A model generated the notes under the pieces. The model was not told the DNA's origin. It ran no database searches and worked only from the letters and a program-made list of their open reading frames with translations. DNA of 64,000 bases, from positions 62,001 through 126,000 of the forward strand of contig DATLOZ010000005.1 in assembly GCA_035535995.1 (NCBI GenBank). Reading direction: 5' to 3'. Shown piece by piece: positions 18,648-27,704 of the stretch (position 1 is its first letter; each line of letters starts with the position of its first letter). The DNA is from JANYCO01 sp035535995 (GTDB lineage Bacteria > Bacteroidota > Bacteroidia > Cytophagales > Cytophagaceae). Position numbers and translations under genes: made by a program.

Positions 18648-20652
18648 TAAGAACATATACTATTTATTTTTTGTCGCGTGGTTTTTTTTCTCCGCTGAAA
18701 ATGTATTTGCTCAAACAATCTCTCTGCCCTCTTTTTTTTCGGACAATATGGTGCTTCAGCAAAAGACCATAGTCACCTTATGGGGCAAGGCTCCTGGAAG
18801 TACTTCTATAACTGTAAAAGCAGATTGGCAGCAAGCATGTACTACTCAAACAGATTCTTCCGGAAATTGGAACGTAGCGTTGAACACACCTTCCGCTGGT
18901 GGTCCATACCATCTCAGTATAAAAGCCGGAAATGAAATCCTTCTTCTTAAAAATATTCTGATCGGTGAAGTATGGCTTTGTTCAGGACAATCCAATATGG
19001 AAATGCCTTTGAAAGGATATTCTTTCAGAGATACTGTTTTCAATGCTTCCGCAGAAATAAAGAGCGCACATTATCCGGAGATCAGGATGTTTACAGTAAA
19101 GAAAACTATTTCGCTTACACCCACCAACGATTGCAATGGAAGTTGGAAAGAAGCGATTAGTCCACAAGTGGAAGAGTTTAGCGCTACAGCTTATTTCTTT
19201 GGAGAAAAATTATACGAAACATTAAAAGTTCCCATTGGCCTTATCCATACCAGTTGGGAAGGCACGCCCATAGAAGCCTGGATGAGCGCAGAAGCGCTCC
19301 AGATGTACCCGGAGTACAAGTCACTGCAGGAAGATTATGCTTTGTTGTCAGGCAAAAAAATAATTCCCTGGTTGAAAAAGCACGACCAGATCGATGTTAA
19401 AAAAAAGGAATATGGCCTTACACCATGGAGCGATTTAAATTTTGCAGATTCATCTTTTTCGCAATCAAGCCTGGAAGATTTCGAATGGCCAAGGACGATG
19501 CAGCCTTTGGGAGAAGCGCCTAAGCTCGATGGTTTTAACGGCGCAGTATGGTTTCGCAAAACCGTCGATCTGCCTGAATCATGGAATGCCCAGGAGTTGA
19601 TTTTAAGATTACCTGTGGCAAGAGAAATAAATCAACTTTGGATAAATGGAGTTGAACTGGAGCAGCCGTATGCTGTTTCAAAGGAGGAGCGGAGTTATAA
19701 GATCCCTGGCTCATTAGTAAAGGCAGGGAAATTATTAGTTGCTATACGCATTATTGATCGTTACACAACAACAGGAAAATCAAAAACAGAAGATCCTGTA
19801 TTGATATTGAAAAAGGAATCTGCACAAAAAATTACTCTTTCAGGTTACTGGCGTTTTCTTCCTGTAGCGGTGCTGGAAGGAAGTGTATTTCATATATTCA
19901 ACCACTACACACGAGACTATCTGATGCCTACAGCTATGACGAGTCCAAAGCCAGTGTTGCCTTCTTTACTGTACAACACAATGATCCATCCGCTTGCTTC
20001 GTATAAAATCAAAGGATTTATCTGGTACCAAGGAGAATCGAATATTACGCAAGCAGATAGATATGATCAATATTTGAAATCGATGGTTGATTCCTGGCGT
20101 AAGCTTTGGCAGGAGGAATTACCTTTTTATTTTGTACAGATCGCTCCTTACCAATACAGCGGTGCGCAGCGCACAGAAGCAGCAGCCTTGCGTGGAGCGC
20201 AATGGAAAGCACAAAGAGCAATGGAACATACTGGAATGGCTGTCACGTTAGACATCGGAGATCTTCGCCAGATTCATCCTTGTCGGAAAAAAGAAGTAGG
20301 AGAGAGGCTCGCGCTTTGGGCGCTGGTAAAGGACTATCATCAATCCAATGTTTATTCAGGACCGTCTTACCGTTTACAAACTATTGAAGGAAATAAAATC
20401 CGTCTTGAATTTGATTGCGCAGAAAAAGGATTAATTGTAAAAGACGACTCGCTCTCAGGCTTTGAAATAGCGGGCGCTGACAAACAATTTATTTCCGCTT
20501 ATGCAACAATAGAAGGGCAAACAGTAGTAGTGTATCATAATTCGTTGTCTTCACCGCTCTACGTGCGGTACGCATGGAGAAACGGATCGAAAGCGACCTT
20601 GTTTAATAAAAACGGATTACCAGCCGGAACATTTACTACGGAAGAAAAATAA
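18637..20652 (+). CDS. Sialate O-acetylesterase (SGNH-type)
   Basis: A 671-residue secreted protein. After a signal peptide ending 'ENVFAQ' it has the family start 'LPSFFSDNMVLQQ'. The catalytic Ser117 is in 'CSGQSNMEMPL', and the catalytic Asp/His pair is in 'DIGDLRQIHPCRKKEVGERL' around residue 546. A beta-sandwich insert at about 285-375 ('GAVWFRKTVDLPESW', 'LWINGVE') is typical of Bacteroidota members. The enzyme removes O-acetyl groups from sialic acids or other acetylated glycans, probably in the periplasm. The start is TTG at 18637, as no ATG precedes the signal peptide; it overlaps the upstream lipoprotein gene. Confidence 0.9.
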   Translation: MKINKNIYYLFFVAWFFFSAENVFAQTISLPSFFSDNMVLQQKTIVTLWGKAPGSTSITVKADWQQACTTQTDSSGNWNVALNTPSAGGPYHLSIKAGNEILLLKNILIGEVWLCSGQSNMEMPLKGYSFRDTVFNASAEIKSAHYPEIRMFTVKKTISLTPTNDCNGSWKEAISPQVEEFSATAYFFGEKLYETLKVPIGLIHTSWEGTPIEAWMSAEALQMYPEYKSLQEDYALLSGKKIIPWLKKHDQIDVKKKEYGLTPWSDLNFADSSFSQSSLEDFEWPRTMQPLGEAPKLDGFNGAVWFRKTVDLPESWNAQELILRLPVAREINQLWINGVELEQPYAVSKEERSYKIPGSLVKAGKLLVAIRIIDRYTTTGKSKTEDPVLILKKESAQKITLSGYWRFLPVAVLEGSVFHIFNHYTRDYLMPTAMTSPKPVLPSLLYNTMIHPLASYKIKGFIWYQGESNITQADRYDQYLKSMVDSWRKLWQEELPFYFVQIAPYQYSGAQRTEAAALRGAQWKAQRAMEHTGMAVTLDIGDLRQIHPCRKKEVGERLALWALVKDYHQSNVYSGPSYRLQTIEGNKIRLEFDCAEKGLIVKDDSLSGFEIAGADKQFISAYATIEGQTVVVYHNSLSSPLYVRYAWRNGSKATLFNKNGLPAGTFTTEEK

Positions 20653-20682
20653 AAATACCTGATACAATGCATCAGGTATTTA
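20653..20682. terminator. Bidirectional terminator between convergent genes
   Basis: Stem AAATACCTGAT/ATCAGGTATTT around a short loop, just after the esterase stop and before the minus-strand flavoprotein end. Confidence 0.75.
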
Positions 20683-20704
20683 TTGCTGCGTTAACAAGGT
20701 CTGC

Positions 20705-21952
20705 TTAATTCACCACCAAATCTTTCGGATTTCTCATTACTGTACCGAAAGCAGTGAGGTATTCAAATAATTTTCTGCTATACACATCATCTACCGCTTG
20801 GCCGGTGAAGATCCTGGTCAGGTGTTTCTGCACGTGTGGAGCGATGGCGTTTCCGATCGGATTGTTTTTTTGTTTTTGACCTGCTCTGTACAAGCTGAAT
20901 AACCTTCCGTTGTACCAGCTGTTGATCACGCCTTGCCACATCTTCAGTTCCCAATGTCTACCGTCTTCATATTTCTGCATAGCATTGTTCTCATCGTTTT
21001 CAATTGCTTTGAAAAGTTCGAAAGCGCCTTTCAAACTTAAGTATAGACCTGTAGAGAAGATCGGATCGATGAAGCCGGCAGCGTCGCCTACCATAGCCCA
21101 TCCTGGTCCGTACATTTTTTCGGTGATCAATTGGTAATTGGTATATTTTACCACAGGAGTAAGGCGAGTAGCGCCTTCGGTAAAGTCGCGCAAAGCTGGT
21201 TCGTCTTTGATGAATGCATCGTATTGCGCTTCCGGGTTGTCGCCGTATTTTTCAAGATGTTTTGGGTTCACTACAATTCCGCAAGAAAATTTTCCTGGCA
21301 AAGGAATTCTCCATCCCCAGCCGCGTGTATGTCTGTCTACGTGAATATTTCCCGGGTCTGTCATAAAACATTTATCCAGGTGGGCAAACAATGCTACGTC
21401 CATGCGACCTCCTTTTTTGGAAGGGGAATCCAGCAACCTTGCTAAGATCCTGGCTCTGCCGCTGGCATCCACGATCAGGTCTGGTTTTTCTCCGAAGAAG
21501 CCTTCTGTTTTATCGAGTGTTTCTTTAGAAAGACGAACGGTGTTGGGAGCATCGTCTTTTTCAAGTTTTGCGGGCATGTGAAATATTTTGCAGCCGGCTC
21601 TCTCGGCGGCTTTCAGCACAGCGAGGTCAAATAAATTTCGCTGAGTGTTGTAGGCATAGTCTGGAAGTTTCCCATCTGCCCAGCTAAAAAAGGAAGTGAT
21701 CACTTCGTCGTGACCAAGCCAAACAGTAGCGCCAGGTTTGTATACGCTAAACGATTTAACTTCTTCTTCGATACCCAGCTTTCTAAGCATTGGTATTACT
21801 GCCGGAAGCAGCGATTCTCCTACGATCAAAGGAGGTCTTTTATCGGTATGGAAGATTCCAACTTTATATCCTTTTTGCGCAAGCAGGGTTCCTAAGGCAC
21901 CGCCCGCAGGTCCGCCGCCAATGATCGCAACAGATTTAATATTTTTTGCCAT
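20705..21952 (-). CDS. Flavin-dependent halogenase-like oxidoreductase
   Basis: A 415-residue flavoprotein. The N-terminal Rossmann motif is 'AIIGGGPAGGALGTLLAQKG' and the second FAD motif is 'GWAMVGDAAGFIDPIFSTG'. It also carries 'GWGWRIPLPG', the GWxWxIP motif that marks flavin-dependent halogenases, the halogenase-type 'VGESLLP' at 44-50, and Lys72 in 'YKPGATVW', where the catalytic lysine of carrier-linked phenol/pyrrole halogenases lies. The Trp motif separates it from ordinary monooxygenases. The natural substrate is unknown, and no polyketide, peptide or flexirubin genes are adjacent. Geranylgeranyl-reductase-like activity is the main alternative. It is flanked by terminator and repeat DNA, so it is probably transcribed alone. 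Confidence 0.75.
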   Translation of the reverse strand: MAKNIKSVAIIGGGPAGGALGTLLAQKGYKVGIFHTDKRPPLIVGESLLPAVIPMLRKLGIEEEVKSFSVYKPGATVWLGHDEVITSFFSWADGKLPDYAYNTQRNLFDLAVLKAAERAGCKIFHMPAKLEKDDAPNTVRLSKETLDKTEGFFGEKPDLIVDASGRARILARLLDSPSKKGGRMDVALFAHLDKCFMTDPGNIHVDRHTRGWGWRIPLPGKFSCGIVVNPKHLEKYGDNPEAQYDAFIKDEPALRDFTEGATRLTPVVKYTNYQLITEKMYGPGWAMVGDAAGFIDPIFSTGLYLSLKGAFELFKAIENDENNAMQKYEDGRHWELKMWQGVINSWYNGRLFSLYRAGQKQKNNPIGNAIAPHVQKHLTRIFTGQAVDDVYSRKLFEYLTAFGTVMRNPKDLVVN

Positions 21953-22725
21953 AAATGTTTTTTAGAATGAATGGTTAGTTCGGGTGCAATTTTACAAATA
22001 AATAAGGTAATTATGAATTATGAGTTATGAATGTTGAATTAATAATGATAACTAATTGCTTGTTTAATAACGAATAACTGGTAGCGAATGTCTTCATTTA
22101 TAATTCATAGCTCATCATTGATAACTTGAAAAAGTAGCTGAATACGTTGTTTCTCAAAAAGGTAACCAGAAAAAAACTATGATTTATTTTGGTTACTTTT
22201 TTATTTTCTTGAGTATTCAGGGTAACTAATAAAAATACTTTTGATTTTAAAACTTATGGAAACAGCTCTACTGATCTTACAGTTTTTGCTATGTTTGTAT
22301 CTTATCCTTCGCACATCTGCCGTGCGTTTAATGAGTAATGCTCACTTTCTGAATCACCTAGCTTATGTTCTCAACAGATCAGGTTTTTTACCTGATCGCA
22401 GCATATCAAAAATAATATTTAGGCACCGCTATGCCTACGTTTAAATAAGGTCTTCTATAAGGGCCGTCTGGTAAGGCTTTGACGATGTTCTATGATGGGG
22501 TGGTTAGAATGAAATTGTTGTTATTACTTCTACCCAAAAAACCCGTAAGGCCTAAAAATCTTACGGGTTTAACCAAACCGCTAATCACCCCATGATAGAG
22601 CGATGTCATCTCTTTGTGTAAATGGTGTCTCTCCACCAGCTACCCGTAAGGTTCCTATGCCTTGCGGGTTCTTTTTTTTATAAATCATAAATTGATTTCC
22701 ATTTCTAATTCATCACTCAAAAAAA
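21953..22725. other. Intergenic region of 773 bp with nested inverted repeats
   Basis: It starts with a 22012-22135 palindrome of the ATGAATTATGAGTT family. A two-tier structure follows at 22480-22600: an outer stem (CTATGATGGGGTGGTTAG against CTAATCACCCCATGATAG) encloses an inner stem ACCCGTAAGG/CTTACGGGT. A terminator-like hairpin at 22642-22680 ends it. Small open frames here carry no domain. The layout suggests a structured RNA or a small palindromic element. Confidence 0.5.
22642..22680 (+). terminator. Terminator-like hairpin
   Basis: Stem ACCCGTAAGG/CCTTGCGGGT followed by CTTTTTTTTA on the plus strand. No plus-strand gene precedes it closely, so it may end a non-coding transcript from the structured region at 22480-22600. 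Confidence 0.6.
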
Positions 22726-23079
22726 TTATCCGTGATGAATAATCTCTGCCTTCCCATTATCGGCGCCATAGTAGAGCTCAACAAAATTAATAGGAGAGGA
22801 GGTATGTGTTTGATTGTATTCGATAAGGTATTCGATTATTTTTTTTCGAAGGATATCACCGTCGTCGGAGGTTTCATGTCCTTCTTTGCTTCCGTCGGGA
22901 TACAGAACCAGGCTATAGAAATTATTGATCAGGCTCTCGCTAATTTCTCCAATCATACGCGCGCCGTTGGAAGCTTCTATATTATTTTTAATCAGCTCAG
23001 CCATTTTAGCACGAATTTCCTGAGCCTGTTTTAGTTCGTGGGTAGTAAGAATAATGCAATGATGTTTTATATTTCTCAT
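22726..23079 (-). CDS. Conserved-looking hypothetical protein
   Basis: A 117-residue soluble protein with no signal peptide, rich in charged residues ('ELKQAQEIRAKMAELIKNN', 'PDGSKEGHETSDDGD'). The centre, 'FYSLVLYPDGSKEGHETSDDG', and the end, 'INFVELYYGADNG', look like a small alpha-beta fold. I do not recognise it. It uses codons like its neighbours and has an ATG, so it is likely real. It lies opposite the P-II gene with an AT-rich 320 bp gap between them. Confidence 0.65.
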   Translation of the reverse strand: MRNIKHHCIILTTHELKQAQEIRAKMAELIKNNIEASNGARMIGEISESLINNFYSLVLYPDGSKEGHETSDDGDILRKKIIEYLIEYNQTHTSSPINFVELYYGADNGKAEIIHHG

Positions 23080-23402
23080 GATCGTTGCAAAGGTAAAAAA
23101 TTGTAATTAAATAAATAATTAATTAAAATATGAAAAGTCTATATATTGAAATAATAATATTTTATAGTATATGATATTATATGCTAATGCATTTTATTTT
23201 TAATTGTATTTTTAATTTTTAGGATATATGGTTAAAATAATAGATTAAAATACATTCATTATTTATATATTTTATATCATTTTAATATAAATTAGTTAAA
23301 AATATAACGTTTTTTTTGCAAATAGATAATCATATGAATATATTGATATCTGTCTTAAGTATAATAATTAAGATTGTTTATTATTTTGTATTTATTTTAT
23401 AT
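23080..23402. other. Very AT-rich intergenic region ahead of the P-II/AmtB pair
   Basis: About 320 bp of unusually AT-rich DNA between divergent genes, probably holding the nitrogen-regulated promoter of the P-II/amtB pair. I see no palindrome or clear TAnnTTTG element. Confidence 0.4.
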
Positions 23403-23720
23403 ATGATAGGAATTAAAGCAGTAATCAGAATTACAAAGTTCGACGATGTAAAGGATGCTTTATTGAAAATTGGGGTTGAGTTTTTCACCTATTACGATGT
23501 TCGTGGTGTCACCTTTCAGGCAGAACAAAAGGGAACATACCGTGGAAATTCTATTATGGATTCTTCTTCAATTCAAAAACGAGTATTGGAGATAGTTATT
23601 CCTAAAGAAGAAGCGGAAGAAGTAGTAGAGTGTATCAAAACCGCTGCCTCTACTGGCGTGGTAGGCGACGGAAAGATCTATACTTACGAGATCCAAAGCT
23701 CTACCCGCATCAGCAGTTAA
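23403..23720 (+). CDS. P-II family nitrogen regulatory protein
   Basis: The 105-residue protein from ATG 23403 ('MIGIKAVIRITKFDDVKDAL') has the normal P-II length and start. An in-frame upstream extension is hydrophobic and not part of the family. The T-loop carries a Tyr in 'GTYRGNS', the usual uridylylation site position, and the C-terminal signature is 'TGVVGDGKIYTYEI'. P-II trimers bind ATP/ADP and 2-oxoglutarate and plug AmtB when ammonium is high. The gene lies 21 bp upstream of amtB on the same strand, the classic glnK-amtB layout. The T-loop region, 'RGVTFQAEQKGTYRG', is unlike the enterobacterial form. Confidence 0.88.
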   Translation: MIGIKAVIRITKFDDVKDALLKIGVEFFTYYDVRGVTFQAEQKGTYRGNSIMDSSSIQKRVLEIVIPKEEAEEVVECIKTAASTGVVGDGKIYTYEIQSSTRISS

Positions 23721-23741
23721 ACCAAACTAAACGACAGATAT

Positions 23742-25121
23742 ATGGATATTGTTGATTCAACAGCTCAGTTAACAGAGCCTTACATGATGGAAAATATGTA
23801 CGTGACCAGGCACGTGCTGATGGACTCGCTGGCCTCGGCCTATAAAACAATAGGAGCACTCGAGCAGATGCAAAAACTGAATCAACAGCAGATCGCCGAA
23901 ACTTCTTTTCGTACAGATAACTTATGGATGATGATTGCTTCTGCGCTTGTATTTATCATGCACCTTGGTTTTGCTACACTTGAATCAGGACTCACTACTG
24001 CAAAAAATACAATCAACGTACTTTTTAAAAATACATTTGTGCCTTGCGCGAGCTTACTTTCTTTCGCCGCCTGCGGTTACAGCCTCATGTTCCCAGGTTT
24101 CGAAGCGGGCGTCTCCACTGATTTTATTGGCTTCAAAGGATTCGGGATCCCACTCCCGGAAGGAGGGGATACCATCGCTTATAATGGGCACTTTACTTTC
24201 TGGACTGATTTTCTTTTTCAGGGAATGTTTGCCGCTACGTGCGTGACCATTGTTTCAGGAGCGGTAGCAGAAAGAATCAAGCTTGTGAGTTTCTTACTTT
24301 TTGCGGCGATGTATTCTGGTCTTGTATATCCAATCATCGGGAGTTGGAAGTGGGGATTGGGATGGTTGAACACATTGGGCTTCCATGATTTTGCAGGTTC
24401 TACATTGGTGCATGCGGTAGGAGGTTGTGGCGCTTTGGCAGGCGTGATCCTGATCGGAGCAAGACTTGGGAAATATCATAAAGACCGCATCAATCCTATT
24501 CCGGGCCATAGTACTACTTCGGTGGTGATCGGTACTTTTATGTTATGGTTAGGATGGTTCGGATTCAACGGAGGTTCCGTCATGTCGGCCGATCCTGCGA
24601 AGGTATCCAGTGTATTGGTGATGACTTCTCTTTCGGCATGTGCAGGGGGAATTACCTCAATCATCACGATTTATTCATTGAGCAAAAATTTTGATATCAC
24701 TATGTTTCTAAATGGGATCCTAGCTGGCCTGGTAGGAATCACGGCCGGAGCAGATCAGATGGGAGTATTTGATTCTGTTTTCATCGGAGGAATAGCAGGA
24801 ATGTTGGTAGTATGTTCTGTACTGGTGATCGACCGCTTAAAGCTGGACGACCCGGTAGGAGCGATCTCTGTGCATATGGTCTGCGGGATATGGGGAACAC
24901 TGGCAGTAGGGCTATTCGGAGACCTGGCGGGTTTCCAACAATTCGGACGCCAGTTGATAGGTGTATTGGTATGTGGCTCTACTGCGTTTATTTGTTCATT
25001 CATCATCTTTCTTGCTTTGAAATACACTGTGGGTATTCGGGTAGATGAAGATGAAGAAATCAATGGATTGGATTTGAGGGAACATGGAATCGAAGCATAT
25101 CCGAATTTTTCTACAAAATAA
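23742..25121 (+). CDS. amtB: Ammonium transporter
   Basis: A 459-residue protein of the Amt/MEP/Rh family with eleven hydrophobic helices. The twin pore histidines are visible in 'STLVHAVGG' and 'ISVHMVCGIWGT', as are the family motifs 'FQGMFAATCVTIVSGAVAER' and 'GTFMLWLGWFGFNGGS'. The N terminus has an extra 60 residues before the first core helix, including an amphipathic 'LEQMQKLNQQQIAETS' stretch. It moves ammonium across the inner membrane and is likely gated by the P-II protein encoded just upstream. A strong hairpin follows. Confidence 0.93.
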   Translation: MDIVDSTAQLTEPYMMENMYVTRHVLMDSLASAYKTIGALEQMQKLNQQQIAETSFRTDNLWMMIASALVFIMHLGFATLESGLTTAKNTINVLFKNTFVPCASLLSFAACGYSLMFPGFEAGVSTDFIGFKGFGIPLPEGGDTIAYNGHFTFWTDFLFQGMFAATCVTIVSGAVAERIKLVSFLLFAAMYSGLVYPIIGSWKWGLGWLNTLGFHDFAGSTLVHAVGGCGALAGVILIGARLGKYHKDRINPIPGHSTTSVVIGTFMLWLGWFGFNGGSVMSADPAKVSSVLVMTSLSACAGGITSIITIYSLSKNFDITMFLNGILAGLVGITAGADQMGVFDSVFIGGIAGMLVVCSVLVIDRLKLDDPVGAISVHMVCGIWGTLAVGLFGDLAGFQQFGRQLIGVLVCGSTAFICSFIIFLALKYTVGIRVDEDEEINGLDLREHGIEAYPNFSTK

Positions 25122-25131
25122 AAAGACTTTG

Positions 25132-25167
25132 TAAGCCTTCAAGGATTCAAAAATCCTTGAAGGCTTA
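25132..25167 (+). terminator. Terminator after amtB
   Basis: Perfect stem TAAGCCTTCAAGGATT/AATCCTTGAAGGCTTA with a five-base loop, starting 11 bp after the amtB stop. Confidence 0.8.
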
Positions 25168-25214
25168 ATAGAATAAAAAATTACTTACTACTTACTTAAT
25201 TATCGTGACAGAAA

Positions 25215-26117
25215 ATGGAAACAGATTTTAACAAAAGAGTCAGAAAAGTGCTGATAAATACTTCCCTGATCGCTTCGGTCAGTATTATTACATACTTGCT
25301 GTATAGCACGATCGAAAAAAATAAAATGATCTCCGAAAAGGACAAAAGAATCCTGATCGACAGCATGACCATTATTGCAAAAGTGAAAGAATTAAAAGTC
25401 CTGAAAACTGCTTACGAACAACTCGAACACGAACGTGATTCCATGGGACTTACCAACGATTCTCTTGTAGCGGTTGTCTCCACGCTAAATGAATATATTG
25501 CACAAGCCGAACAAAGAGATTCGGTCAATTTGACAAAACTTGCTTTGTTTAACGTTGCGATCAAGCAAGCAAAAGAAAAATTGAGTGTAGAAAAAAAAGA
25601 GCTCAAACATATAGAAGAAGAATTTGCTGCCCAGATGCAGGCAGATCCCACTGCTACGGCTTCTGTGGCACCAGAGAAAAAATCGTATATGTATCTTCAG
25701 CGCCATCCGGATGAAAGCGTGGATATACATATCGATCAAATGGAATTAGAACCGATCAGCCGGACGGGGAAGATATTAGAAAAAAACCAATATACCGTAA
25801 AGCAGATCAAACATGTGCGGGTGAAATTTGTGATCATGAAAAGCTCGCTCACGCGTACGGTTCAAAAGATCTTCAGCGTACAACTAATCCAGCCCAATGG
25901 CAATGCTTATAAATTCAACCCCGATTACGATTATACTTTTGTAGACCGCAACAAAATTCATATGAGCAATAAGACCAAGGTAGATGTGAATGGGAATGAA
26001 AGACACGTTGCTTTCTTATATCCCAAAGCCACCCCTTTTATGCCCGGACAGAATATCGTACAACTTTTTTGCGATAATAAATTTTTGGCGGAGAAGGAGA
26101 TTTATATAACGAAGTGA
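25215..26117 (+). CDS. Single-pass membrane protein with coiled coil, unknown function
   Basis: A 300-residue protein with one N-terminal membrane segment (about residues 14-30, 'INTSLIASVSIITYLLY'). A long coiled coil spans about residues 35-140, with heptad-like Leu/Glu/Lys runs such as 'AKEKLSVEKKELKHIEEEF'. The C-terminal domain of about 140 residues is beta-rich ('IHIDQMELEPISRTGKIL', 'VRVKFVIMKSSLTRTVQK'). The topology suggests an inner-membrane anchor with a periplasmic rod. I do not recognise the family. It follows the amtB terminator, so it is likely its own unit. Confidence 0.7.
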   Translation: METDFNKRVRKVLINTSLIASVSIITYLLYSTIEKNKMISEKDKRILIDSMTIIAKVKELKVLKTAYEQLEHERDSMGLTNDSLVAVVSTLNEYIAQAEQRDSVNLTKLALFNVAIKQAKEKLSVEKKELKHIEEEFAAQMQADPTATASVAPEKKSYMYLQRHPDESVDIHIDQMELEPISRTGKILEKNQYTVKQIKHVRVKFVIMKSSLTRTVQKIFSVQLIQPNGNAYKFNPDYDYTFVDRNKIHMSNKTKVDVNGNERHVAFLYPKATPFMPGQNIVQLFCDNKFLAEKEIYITK

Positions 26118-26139
26118 AATTAAAGCCTGATAATAAAAT

Positions 26140-26158
26140 GTTCTGTGTGCCACAGAAC
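26140..26158. repeat. 19-bp palindrome, copy 1 of 3
   Basis: Perfect palindromic word GTTCTGTGTGCCACAGAAC placed between convergent genes. Identical copies occur at 53328-53346 and 56398-56416. Confidence 0.75.
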
Positions 26159-26219
26159 AGGGGATATATATATCCGTGGTCGATGAATGCACCAACTACG
26201 GATATATCTTATGTGATTT

Positions 26220-27548
26220 TTATTTGCCAATTTTGTTAGAGTTATCCCATTGCTGTTGCATTGAAGTGATTTCATTCTTTAATCTCTTCACCAAGTCTTC
26301 ATCCGTTTTTATGTCTTCGGCACTCATCAGGCTTCTACAATTTTTCAGCATCATTTCAACTAGTATTAACTTTGCTTGTTCACAATGAAGCATTGTAGGA
26401 GGAACACCATTATTACATTTTTTACATTCAGGAGTCTCTTTCCATTGCTCTTCAGTTTCCTTGGTACATTGTTGTTGCGAAGCTGCATTTCCATTTGTTG
26501 AGTTGGCTTTAGTACCTGTTGTAGCCAATTGTTCAGGAGATGCCGTGTTAGTTGTGCCTGTATTAGGCTGGCTTACTCCCTGATTAAAACTTTGTACGGC
26601 GCCTACCGCCAGATTAGCATAAAAAGGATCGAAGCTGCGATGTGCTCCTGCATATTTTTTCAAAAAAGCCCGTTCTGGTTTATTCGCTTCGTTTAAACAA
26701 GAGGTATGAAAAGTAGTTGTCACTAAGTTAGGATTTGCTCCATACGCTACAAATAGCCTCAACGTTGGGATCAGTGTTGTATCTGCATCGTTCTTGTATT
26801 CATAATTGTGCCATTTGATTATTTCTAAAAGAGGATATTCTCCATAGTCCTTTTGTATATTGGGATTTGCTCTGTATTCCAAAAGAAGTTTAAAAAGGTT
26901 AAATAAACTTTTATATTCTTCATTTTTTGTGCAATCATGCTCTTTTTCAAATATTACAGATAATCCATCCGTGAGCGACATTAAGGGCGTATAGCCAAAC
27001 TTACTTTGCAGATTAGGGTTTGCGCCATAGTCGAGCAAAAGTTTCATTACAGCATAACCTTTTGAAGTGCCGGAAATAAAAGATAAAGGATAAAAACCAT
27101 TAACTTCTAATGCGTTTGGGTTTGCGCCGCGCTCCAGCAATAATTTACATATTGCAAGGTAACTGTCACCACCATATTGGGCTGAAGACATTGCATGGTA
27201 CAAAACGCTTTGTTGAAGCCCACCTGCACTTTTTCTATTGGGGTCTGCACCATGTTCGAGCAAATATTTTGCTTTATTGTAATTGCTACAGATCATTAAG
27301 GGTGTGTCTCCGCCAAGAGTAAAGGTAGAGCCATCATAAGAATTTATGCGTGTTTCTATTTGACTTATTGTGTTTGGATCTGCTCCGTGCTCAAGCAAAT
27401 ATTTTAGTGTGTCTATGTTGTTGGTTCGGTGCAATAAGGTAAGTCCGTCTTTATCATATGCCATTGCCTTTTGCATATCGATTTGTATTTGTGCCTGTGA
27501 TGCAATCGCAATAAGCAGGAGGAAACAAAAAGTAAAAATTGTTTTCAT
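26220..27548 (-). CDS. Secreted ankyrin repeat protein
   Basis: From ATG 27548 the product is 442 residues with a signal peptide MKTIFTFCFLLLIAIASQAQ. An upstream in-frame extension of 42 residues is not signal-like and is dropped. At least six ankyrin repeats follow, each with 'LLEHGADPN' or 'LLLDYGANPN' type ends, covering about residues 25-300. A low-complexity stretch rich in Thr, Asn and Gln follows, then a short Cys-containing C-terminal region ('ETPECKKCNNGVPPTMLHCE'). The cysteine part may bind metal or form disulfides. It is probably a periplasmic or surface protein-binding scaffold; the partner is unknown. Confidence 0.8.
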   Translation of the reverse strand: MKTIFTFCFLLLIAIASQAQIQIDMQKAMAYDKDGLTLLHRTNNIDTLKYLLEHGADPNTISQIETRINSYDGSTFTLGGDTPLMICSNYNKAKYLLEHGADPNRKSAGGLQQSVLYHAMSSAQYGGDSYLAICKLLLERGANPNALEVNGFYPLSFISGTSKGYAVMKLLLDYGANPNLQSKFGYTPLMSLTDGLSVIFEKEHDCTKNEEYKSLFNLFKLLLEYRANPNIQKDYGEYPLLEIIKWHNYEYKNDADTTLIPTLRLFVAYGANPNLVTTTFHTSCLNEANKPERAFLKKYAGAHRSFDPFYANLAVGAVQSFNQGVSQPNTGTTNTASPEQLATTGTKANSTNGNAASQQQCTKETEEQWKETPECKKCNNGVPPTMLHCEQAKLILVEMMLKNCRSLMSAEDIKTDEDLVKRLKNEITSMQQQWDNSNKIGK

Positions 27549-27704
27549 AACTAGAAAATTGAAATTTTTAATGAATAACCAATTTATAAATATATGAAAT
27601 TCTTCAGATATGAATACGGAATAGGAATCCTGTAAATACTTAAAAAAGCTTGTTTTCCCCGAATAATTTATCAAACTTTAGCGCGTACATTAAAAAATAA
27701 TATC

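Noticed and set aside
22241..22444. Open frame of 67 codons in the 22 kb repeat region
   Set aside because: Starts at TTG, no domain, hydrophobic only at its beginning and lies in AT-rich DNA just before structured repeats. Possible small protein, but not supported.
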